Shown piece after piece: positions 1-5,938 of a stretch of 64,000 nucleotides of DNA. Source of the DNA: Myxococcales bacterium. GTDB taxonomy: Bacteria; Myxococcota_A; Polyangia; Haliangiales; Haliangiaceae. How positions within the stretch are numbered: position 1 is the stretch's first letter; the number at the start of each line of letters is the position of its first letter. The position numbers and the translations under genes were made by a program. The notes beneath the pieces were generated by a model. The model did not search any database, was not told the origin of the DNA, and saw only the letters and a program-made list of their open reading frames with translations. The stretch covers positions 1,240,001 to 1,304,000 of the forward strand of contig JADJUF010000001.1 in assembly GCA_016717005.1 (NCBI GenBank), in the 5' to 3' direction.

Positions 1-1
1 C

Positions 2-367
2 GTGCCCGGGTTCGAGATCGCGGTCGGCGGGGTCGTGCCGCTCGAGTCACCCTACGCTGGCGCCTCGGCCGCGGTCGTGCCCGGCCAGCCGCGGGCGCTG
101 ACCTGGACGCCCGCCACCGACGGCGCGCGCATCCAGTTCCGCTTGAACTGGGCCAACGTCTGCCACGCTGGCGCCGAGTGGTACGTGCTCGAGTGCGACG
201 TCCCCGACACCGGCGCGTTCACGATCCCCGCCGCCGCCACCGCCGCCCTGCCCGCCGACAGCTTCGGCCCCTGCGGCGGCGGGCTCGCGCGGGTGCGACG
301 CGCGTCGGTGCCCGGGCGCGCCGTCGAGGTCCGGGTCGCCAGCGCCGACTACTTCGGGTTCTTCTGA
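2..367 (+). CDS. C-terminal part of a surface/secreted protein (cut by window edge)
   Basis: The frame is open from the window edge to a TGA at 365-367, so only about the last 120 residues are visible and the true start lies outside. The fragment looks beta-rich and extracytoplasmic. It has an aromatic strand motif (LTWTP ... IQFRLNW), spaced cysteines (NVCHAG, VLECDV, FGPCGGG) that could form disulfides, and no membrane segment. I do not recognise a family. By composition it resembles the C-terminal beta-sandwich modules of myxobacterial lipoproteins, but that is inference. It converges on the GST gene downstream, with 17 bp between the stops. Confidence 0.6.
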   Translation: MPGFEIAVGGVVPLESPYAGASAAVVPGQPRALTWTPATDGARIQFRLNWANVCHAGAEWYVLECDVPDTGAFTIPAAATAALPADSFGPCGGGLARVRRASVPGRAVEVRVASADYFGFF

Positions 368-384
368 CGGCGGCGCGGGCGCGG

Positions 385-1017
385 TCAGGTCCACTCGGTG
401 AGGCCCTCGCGCGCGTAGAGCTCGCGGAACGACGGCAGCGCCTTCATCGCCGTCGCGTGGGCCGCCAGCGCCGGCCACGTGTGCGTCGGGCGCGGCATGT
501 TGCGCGACCACCGCATCAGCATGGTGAGCATGAAGTCCGCGGCCGTGCGGTTCGCCCCCACGAGCCATGGCCCGCGCGCCTCGAGGTGCGCGGCGACCTG
601 GGCCCACGCGGCCTCGACGCGCGCGCGCGCCGCCGTCTTGGCCGCCTCGGCGTGGGCCGCGCCGGCCGGCTCGTCGGGATAGAACCAGGCCCGGTAGGCC
701 GGCTGCAGCGTGTTGGCCATGAAGCACAGCCACTGGTAGTAGAGCGCGCGCGCGGTCGTGCCCGGCGACGGCGTGTGCAGCGCCTCGGCGTGGAGGTCGC
801 CGAGGTGCATCACGATCGCGACCGCCTCGGTGATCGGCGTGTCGTCGACGACCAGCGTCGGCACCACGCCGGCCGGGTTGAGCGCCAGGTAGGCCGGCGC
901 CTTGTGCGCCCGGGCCTCGAGGTCAAGGCGGTGCAATGCGTGCGGTACGCCGAGCTCGATCAGCAGCCAGTGGACGACCAGGCTGGCGGTGCTCGGTGCG
1001 TAGTAGAGCGTGATCAT
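385..1017 (-). CDS. glutathione S-transferase family protein
   Basis: A 210-residue two-domain GST. The N-terminal thioredoxin-like half (about 1-80) starts MITLYYAPSTAS, with Ser9/Thr10 where the catalytic Ser/Thr/Cys of beta-type GSTs sits. It is followed by ALNPAGVVPTLV with the cis-proline and TEAVAI in the gamma-glutamyl-binding ESxAI position. The helical C-terminal half contains the ANRTAADFML N-capping motif. Length and order are normal for the family. The substrate is unknown; detoxifying conjugation of electrophiles or peroxide reduction in the cytoplasm is the family role. ATG 1017 is chosen because a TACGCT -10-like box ends 9 nt upstream and no ribosome-binding site is present. 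Confidence 0.88.
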   Translation of the reverse strand: MITLYYAPSTASLVVHWLLIELGVPHALHRLDLEARAHKAPAYLALNPAGVVPTLVVDDTPITEAVAIVMHLGDLHAEALHTPSPGTTARALYYQWLCFMANTLQPAYRAWFYPDEPAGAAHAEAAKTAARARVEAAWAQVAAHLEARGPWLVGANRTAADFMLTMLMRWSRNMPRPTHTWPALAAHATAMKALPSFRELYAREGLTEWT

Positions 1018-1026
1018 GCGGCGCCG

Positions 1027-1032
1027 AGCGTA
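1027..1032 (-). promoter_or_regulatory. -10 box TACGCT of the GST gene
   Basis: TACGCT on the minus strand lies 9 nt before the ATG at 1017. No Shine-Dalgarno lies between, consistent with a leaderless or near-leaderless transcript. No convincing -35 was seen. Confidence 0.4.
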
Positions 1033-1113
1033 GCGCGCCAGGGCGCGGTGCGACCTCAAGGTCAGGTCCACGACGCCTGCGCCGGTTGCCACGGCAACGC
1101 GCCGGCCCGGATC

Positions 1114-1142
1114 CTGACCGCTCGGACGCTGTGCCCTAGGAT
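1114..1142 (+). promoter_or_regulatory. promoter of DUF1801 gene (CTGACC-N17-TAGGAT)
   Basis: CTGACC at 1114-1119, a 17-nt spacer and TAGGAT at 1137-1142. The box ends 7 nt before the ATG at 1150, so the predicted transcript starts at or next to the start codon. This favours 1150 over the in-frame ATG at 1141, which would lie inside the -10 box. Confidence 0.5.
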
Positions 1143-1149
1143 GGGGCGC

Positions 1150-1851
1150 ATGACGAAGTCGGTCGCGCTCCAGGCCACGCCCGCATCGGCCCTCATCTCG
1201 CAGCGCATCGCCGAGCTCGGGGACTGGCGCGGCGACACGCTGCGTCGGATGCGCGCGCTGATCCTCGCGGCCTCGCCCCAGATCGTCGAGGAGTGGAAGT
1301 GGATGGGCACGCCGGTCTGGTCGCAGGCCGGCATCATCTGCACCGGCGAGTCCTACAAGCAGGTCGTGAAGCTCACCTTCGCCAAGGGCGCGGCCCTCTC
1401 GGACCCGGCCCGGCTCTTCAACGCGAGCCTCGACGGCAACGTCCGCCGCGCGATCGACCTCCGCGCGGGCGAGACGATCGACGCGACGGCGTTCACGGCG
1501 CTCGTCCGCCAGGCCATCGCCCTCAACCGCGCCGGCAAGGCGAAGCCCGCGCCGGCGGCGAGCGGGCAGACGACGGTCGCGCCGGCGAAGACGACGGCCG
1601 CGCCGGCGAAGACGACGGCCGCGCCGGCGAAGACGACGGCCGCGCCGGCGAAGACGACGGCCGCGCCGGCGAAGACGACGGCCGCGCAGCCGCCGACGAA
1701 GGCCAAGGGCGCGAAGCCGCCGACGAAGGCCCAGGACGCGAAGGCGAAGGCCAAGGGCGCGACGCCGCCGACGAAGGCCAGGGCCGCGAAGACGTCGACG
1801 AAGGCCAAGGGCGCGACGACGTCGACGAAGGCCAGGGCCACGAAGGCCTGA
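1150..1851 (+). CDS. DUF1801 domain protein with Lys/Ala/Pro-rich repetitive tail
   Basis: Residues about 15-125 match the DUF1801 fold (YdhG/iron-chaperone-like family): paired helices with PQIVEEWKWMGTPVW, then SYKQVVKLTFAKGAALSDP and the LDGNVRRAIDL segment typical of the family. From about 130 to 233 it is a low-complexity basic tail. The tail starts with at least five copies of a 21-bp unit encoding TT(A/V)APAK and continues with KAKGAKPPTK-like stretches. Such tails resemble histone-H1-like or nucleoid-binding tails, so the protein may be anchored on DNA or another polyanion; this is inference. The 3' end is duplicated past the stop codon (see repeat at 1849). Biochemical function is unknown. 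Confidence 0.8.
   Translation: MTKSVALQATPASALISQRIAELGDWRGDTLRRMRALILAASPQIVEEWKWMGTPVWSQAGIICTGESYKQVVKLTFAKGAALSDPARLFNASLDGNVRRAIDLRAGETIDATAFTALVRQAIALNRAGKAKPAPAASGQTTVAPAKTTAAPAKTTAAPAKTTAAPAKTTAAPAKTTAAQPPTKAKGAKPPTKAQDAKAKAKGATPPTKARAAKTSTKAKGATTSTKARATKA
1570..1686 (+). repeat. 21-bp in-frame tandem repeat encoding TT(A/V)APAK
   Basis: Five complete 21-bp units (1570, 1591, 1612, 1633 and 1654) and a partial sixth. The first carries GTC (Val) where the others have GCC (Ala). Because the unit is a multiple of three, copy-number change would lengthen or shorten the tail without breaking the frame. Confidence 0.9.
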
Positions 1852-1912
1852 CGACCGCCAAGGCGAAGGCCGCGAAGGCGTGACGACCGCCAAGGCGAAG
1901 GCCGCGACCGCC
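1849..1912 (+). repeat. 32-bp direct duplication spanning the DUF1801 stop codon
   Basis: The segment 1849-1880, starting with the stop TGA, is repeated from 1881; the first 26 bases are identical, then the copies diverge. The 32-bp period is not a multiple of three, so the tail-like KAKAAKA coding sequence continues in a different frame after the stop. Confidence 0.8.
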
Positions 1913-2277
1913 GACGATGGCCAGGGCCGTGAAGGCGTGACGACCGCTCCGGACAGAATCACCTCGGCCGGATCCTGGTATCCGTCCGGGACGTCCTCCG
2001 CGAGCGTGCGTGACTTGGGGACCGGCGCCGGGCGCGTCAGCTGGGTCGGATGGATGACGACGTCCGGGTCGAACCTGGCGGAGGTGACGCGCCGCTGGCC
2101 CGCGACCACCGCGAGCTGGCGGCGAGACGCAGGGGCGCCGCGGCGCTGGCGACGCTCGGGGCGTCCGGTGTTGTCCGGATTTCGGACAGATGGCCGAACA
2201 CCGGACGCGGCCGGACAGTGGGCCGCAGGCGGATCGAGGGGATGGCGTTGGCAGGCGGCTTGCTCTGGGCTGGTTCG

Positions 2278-3168
2278 ATGTCGTTGCCACGCCCGGTCCG
2301 GCCCGGACGGTTCCTGATGGTGAACCGGCGCTGCGTGCAGCGTCAGTTCCTGTTGCGGCCGAGCCCCGGGACCAACCAGACGTACCTGTACTGCCTGGCG
2401 GTCGCGGTCGAGCGCTTCGGCCTCGAGATGATCTTGCCGTCGGTGATGTCGAACCACCACCACGACGTCACGTACGACCGCCACGGCTGCGAGGTCGAGT
2501 TCCGCGCGTACTTCCACATGCTGGTCGCGCGGGCGATGAACGCGCTCCTCGGCCGGGCGGAGAACTTCTGGTCGGCCGAGGCGCCGTGCACCGTCGAGCT
2601 GGTCGATCCCGCCGACGTCATGGACAAGCTGGTCTACGCCGCGACCAACCCGGTCGGCGACGGCCTGGTCGAGCGGGTCCACCAGTGGCCCGGCGTCAAC
2701 GGCCTGGGCGCGCTGCTGCGCGGCCGCACGCTGACCGTGCAGCGCCCGCGGCACTTCTTCGCCGCCGACGGCGATCTGCCCGAGGTCGCGACGCTCACGC
2801 TCACCATCCCGCCCGAGCTCGGCGCCGCCGAGGCGGTCCGCCGCGAGCTGCGCGAGCGCGTCACCGCCGTCGAGGAAGCGGCCGCGGCCGAGCGCCGGCG
2901 CACCGGCGCCCGGGTCCTCGGCCGCCGCGCCATCCTCCGGCAGTCGTGGCACGACAGCCCCGACACGCCCGCGCCGCGCCGTCGTCTGCGCCCGCTGATC
3001 GCCGCCCGCGACACCGCGCATCGCATCGCCGCGCTGAAGGCCATCCGCGCCTTCCGCGAGGCCTACCGCGACGCCCGCCTCCGCTGGCGCGCCGGACTCC
3101 CCACCATCTTCCCCGCCGGCACCTACTGGCTCGCCCGCTTCGCGTCGATCACCGTCGCCGCCGCCTGA
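2278..3168 (+). CDS. REP-associated / IS200-like Y1 transposase (HUH family)
   Basis: A 296-residue protein of the Y1_Tnp-related family. It opens with the characteristic MSLPRPVRPGRFLMVNRRC and QRQFLLRPS, followed by the HUH motif in MSNHHHDV (usual form NHxH). Downstream, YFHMLVARAMNALLGRAENFWS and VYAATNPVGDGLVERVHQWPGV match the family consensus. The family nicks single-stranded hairpin DNA through a Tyr. Here no IS ends were identified, as is usual for domesticated REP-associated members. The start at 2278 fits the family N-terminus; the frame is open further upstream without family similarity and no good ribosome-binding site is visible. GC-rich tandem repeats immediately follow the gene. 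Confidence 0.82.
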   Translation: MSLPRPVRPGRFLMVNRRCVQRQFLLRPSPGTNQTYLYCLAVAVERFGLEMILPSVMSNHHHDVTYDRHGCEVEFRAYFHMLVARAMNALLGRAENFWSAEAPCTVELVDPADVMDKLVYAATNPVGDGLVERVHQWPGVNGLGALLRGRTLTVQRPRHFFAADGDLPEVATLTLTIPPELGAAEAVRRELRERVTAVEEAAAAERRRTGARVLGRRAILRQSWHDSPDTPAPRRRLRPLIAARDTAHRIAALKAIRAFREAYRDARLRWRAGLPTIFPAGTYWLARFASITVAAA

Positions 3169-3310
3169 CGCCGGCCCCGAGCCGTCGCCCAGCGCGTGGC
3201 CCCCGCACGCGCCGTCGCGGCGTGGCCGAAACGGCCGCCGGTCGCGCCCGCGTCACCCGCCCGCAGCCCGCCCTGCCGCGCCGGCGGCCTGCCCCAGGCG
3301 CCCCCGCCTC

Positions 3311-3610
3311 GCCGCCCCTTGCCGCCCTACCCCCGGTCCGGAGCCACCACGCCGGTCCGGCGCCCCTTGCCGCCCTACCCCCTACCCCCGGTCCGGAGCC
3401 ACCACGCCGGTCCGGAGCCACGCCGCCCCTTGCCGCCCTACCCCCGGTCCGGAGCCACGGTCCGGAGCCACCGGGTCCGCAGCCACCCGGTCCGGATCCA
3501 GAGCCACGGTCCGGAGCCACCGGGTCCGCAGCCACCCGGTCCGGATCCAATGGCCCCTGGTCCGGATCCACCTGCCGCCCCCCCGTCCGGAGCCACCGGA
3601 GCCAGCCGGT
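3311..3610 (+). repeat. GC-rich tandem repeat block (GGTCCGGAGCCAC family)
   Basis: The 471 bp between the transposase and the next gene holds no credible gene. It contains a roughly 50-bp unit (CGCCCCTTGCCGCCCTA... then GGTCCGGAGCCAC) in three variants at 3311, 3361 and 3421. A perfect 49-bp duplication follows at 3452-3500 and 3501-3549, and then degenerate GGTCCGGAKCCA units run to about 3610. The words GGTCCGGA and TCCGGACC are near-palindromic. Whether the transposase acts on the block is unknown. Confidence 0.85.
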
Positions 3611-3639
3611 CCGGAGCCCCGGCTGACGACGCTCAGCGC

Positions 3640-4662
3640 TCAGGGCTCGAGCGGCTCGACGGTCGCGTTGACCATGACGAGCGCCAGCCAGGCGGTGATG
3701 CGCTCGCGCGCGGTGCGGGCCCGGTGGGCCGGCACGGTGATGCGGTGTCGCCAGCCGCCGTCGTCGTCGAGGTCGAGGCGCCCCCACGACCGGATCGCGC
3801 CGAGCGCCTCGAGCTCGCGCACCAGGCCGCGGGCGACGCCCTCGTAGCGGCCGCGCGTGTGATCGTCGTCGCCGGCGATGACCACCGTCGTCCCGGGTGG
3901 CGGCGCGGCGGCGAGGTCGACGATCCGATCGAGCGCGGCGGCGTCGGTCGCGGCGTCGCCGATGGCGGGCGCGCACGCGCGCGCCTCGGCGAACAACACC
4001 ACCGCCGCCCGCTTGGTCAGCCGCGCGACATCACGCGCCGGTGGCGCCGGCGCCGCGAGGTAGAACGGGTCGGCACCGCCGGCGCCGATGGCGTCGAGGT
4101 CGATCCGCGCGCCGAGCGAGAGCCGCGACAGCCAGCGCAGCCACGCGGGGATGACCGCGCCCGGGACCGCCGCGCGGAGCTCAGGATCGGCCGCCAGCGG
4201 CGCCGCCAGCAGCAGCGCCCACCCGAAGCTGCCGAACCAGCCGAGCCCGTTGTGCCCGAGCGCGCGCGCCCGCACGAACCGCCGCACGTGCGGCCAGGCG
4301 GCGGCGAACGCCTCGTCGCGATCGTGCGCACGCAGGTGCGCGACCAGCAGCTCGGCGTCGCGCGGCCCGGCCCGCATCCGCCGCGCCACCTCGTCGTCGC
4401 CGTTGACGACCGTGACGTCGACCGCCACGCCCTCGAGCGTCCCGTGCATGCGCGGTGGCACGGTCGGGATCGAGGTCAAGCCGAGCGCGGCCGCCAGCCG
4501 GGCCGGGTCGTCATGAGAGACCAGCACGTCGACGTCGCTGGCGTGGGCCGGCGCGTAGACGCTCGAGCCGTAGGCCTCGACCACGGCGCCCGCGGCGGCG
4601 ACGGATCGGACCCGCGCGAGCACGCGCCCGGCGGCGCTGAGGTCAGGGACAGACCCGGTCAT
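3640..4662 (-). CDS. poly(A)-polymerase-like nucleotidyltransferase
   Basis: A 340-residue protein with the polymerase-beta-type nucleotidyltransferase signature. G32-S33 is followed by the metal-binding pair D43-V-D45 (SDVDVLV), with a plausible third carboxylate D82 in GVAVDVTVV. After it, residues about 125-157 (FVRARALGHNGLGWFGSFG then WALLLA) resemble the central helical domain of eukaryotic-type poly(A) polymerases (LWAKRHN... GGVSWA). This suggests nucleotide transfer to RNA or another acceptor, but no target can be read from the sequence. The C-terminal 90 residues are unassigned. A GGAG lies 5 nt before the ATG at 4662. A generic antitoxin-like or lincosamide-type nucleotidyltransferase is a less likely alternative. 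Confidence 0.6.
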   Translation of the reverse strand: MTGSVPDLSAAGRVLARVRSVAAAGAVVEAYGSSVYAPAHASDVDVLVSHDDPARLAAALGLTSIPTVPPRMHGTLEGVAVDVTVVNGDDEVARRMRAGPRDAELLVAHLRAHDRDEAFAAAWPHVRRFVRARALGHNGLGWFGSFGWALLLAAPLAADPELRAAVPGAVIPAWLRWLSRLSLGARIDLDAIGAGGADPFYLAAPAPPARDVARLTKRAAVVLFAEARACAPAIGDAATDAAALDRIVDLAAAPPPGTTVVIAGDDDHTRGRYEGVARGLVRELEALGAIRSWGRLDLDDDGGWRHRITVPAHRARTARERITAWLALVMVNATVEPLEP

Positions 4663-4928
4663 CGACTCCAGGAGACGTCGGATCGGGTCGGGGCGCCACC
4701 CGATCGCCGCGCGAATTCATGCGCGCGCTCCCTCGACGCGCGCACGTCGCGCGGACCCGAGCAGCGGCAGCGCCCAGCCGGCGGCCCGGCCTGACATGGC
4801 GAAGATCGTCGCGACGCCAGGCCCCTGCGCTGCGCAGGATGCCCTGACGTCGTCATCGGTCGTCGCCTGTCTCGTGGACACCGCACCAACGCGATCGGCG
4901 GCCGCTCGCGCGCGGCGGGACGGGCCGC
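4663..4928. other. intergenic region, no gene seen
   Basis: 266 bp of GC-rich DNA upstream of the nucleotidyltransferase gene and downstream of the lipoprotein gene. Frames across it look like shadows and I see no hairpin terminator or promoter worth calling. Confidence 0.4.
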
Positions 4929-5309
4929 TCACGGCGCCCCGCCAGCGCGCCTGACGTTGTCGTCCTTGATGCCGCGCGCTGCCCGGCAGCGGTGCGCCGC
5001 TCGGTTGCCGGACCAGGCCGATCCGCCAAACGCGACGGCCACGACCGCGCTGGCGACCGCGCTCACGCCGAGCGTGGCCCGATAGCCCGCGGCCCGATCG
5101 TCGAGGGCGGTGACGGCCATCGCGCCAGCGCCGACCGCGGACCCCACGGCCGCGGCGAGATCGACGAGGACCCATCCCTTGGTGGCGGTGCAGCGCGGCT
5201 CCTCGACGTGGACGGGACCATAAGGGTGGTCGAGGCGTTCCATCATCACCATCGAGCACCCCGACGCCCCGGCCAACGCTACCAGCGAGACAACAAGCAC
5301 GCGTCGCAT
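4929..5309 (-). CDS. small lipoprotein
   Basis: 126 residues. The type II signal peptide MRRVLVVSLVALAGASGC has a clear lipobox (ASGC). A second hydrophobic, Gly/Ala-rich stretch (about 50-75) and a third (about 80-95) could be membrane-embedded hairpins. The start is secure: GGAGG lies 7 nt before ATG 5309, one of the few canonical ribosome-binding sites in the window. No family recognised. It stands alone, divergent from the MAPEG gene. Confidence 0.7.
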   Translation of the reverse strand: MRRVLVVSLVALAGASGCSMVMMERLDHPYGPVHVEEPRCTATKGWVLVDLAAAVGSAVGAGAMAVTALDDRAAGYRATLGVSAVASAVVAVAFGGSAWSGNRAAHRCRAARGIKDDNVRRAGGAP

Positions 5310-5502
5310 CCCACACCTCCGGCCCAGGATGCTCGCCTGTCACCATCTCCGAAGAAAGAGGTGACGACGACAATCGACAGGCCGGCTCTTCGGCGAGGTA
5401 TCCAGTCCGGCCGCGGGCCACAGGAGCGGGTCAGTATCTCGTCACGGCGCGCTCGAGTTCGCGTGCCCGGCGCGCTACGTCAGGCGTGCGCGGGGTGCGT
5501 GC

Positions 5503-5508
5503 TAGCGT
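5503..5508 (+). promoter_or_regulatory. -10 box TAGCGT of the MAPEG gene
   Basis: TAGCGT ends 6 nt before the ATG at 5515 with no Shine-Dalgarno, suggesting a leaderless mRNA. Confidence 0.45.
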
Positions 5509-5514
5509 GCGCCG

Positions 5515-5928
5515 ATGCACGGCATGCTGGCCCCGATCGTCGCGCTGGTCGCGTGGACCCACGTCATGTGGGCGTGGATGTACGCGACCCGGATCCCGGC
5601 GATCCGGCGCGCGCGGATGCGGCTCGATCCGCGGGCGCCGAAGGGCGCGCAGATGGGCAGCCTGCCGCCGGAGGTGCGGTGGAAGGCCGACAACTACAAC
5701 CACCTGCTCGAGCAGCCGACGCTGTTCTACGCGATCGCCGTGGTGCTGGCGCTGGTCGAGCCCGACGGCGCCAGCCGTGGCCTGGCGTGGGCCTACGTGG
5801 GCCTGCGCGTGGTCCACAGCCTCGTGCAGGCGCTGGTCAACAAGATCGAGGTGCGCTTCGGCGTGTTCGCGCTTGGCTCGCTGGTGCTGATCGCGCTGAC
5901 GGTGCGCGCGGCGCTGGCGCTGGCGTGA
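5515..5928 (+). CDS. MAPEG family membrane protein
   Basis: 137 residues with four predicted membrane helices. It carries the MAPEG-like signature NYNHLLEQPTLFYAIAVVLA in helix 2 and VGLRVVHSLVQALVNKIEVRF before helix 4. MAPEG proteins are membrane glutathione transferases or isomerases in eukaryotes; the bacterial members are mostly uncharacterised. Length is typical. ATG 5515 is preferred because of the -10 box 6 nt upstream. It converges with the MBOAT gene, with 10 bp between stops. Confidence 0.85.
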   Translation: MHGMLAPIVALVAWTHVMWAWMYATRIPAIRRARMRLDPRAPKGAQMGSLPPEVRWKADNYNHLLEQPTLFYAIAVVLALVEPDGASRGLAWAYVGLRVVHSLVQALVNKIEVRFGVFALGSLVLIALTVRAALALA

Positions 5929-5938
5929 TGGGCCGCGG

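Noticed and set aside
1018..3021. N-terminal extension of the GST frame upstream on the minus strand
   Set aside because: It is antisense to the DUF1801 and transposase genes and repeat-derived; the GST fold begins at ATG 1017.
3311..3610. CRISPR array
   Set aside because: Repeats are tandem or nested without unique spacers of constant length, and no cas genes are in the window.
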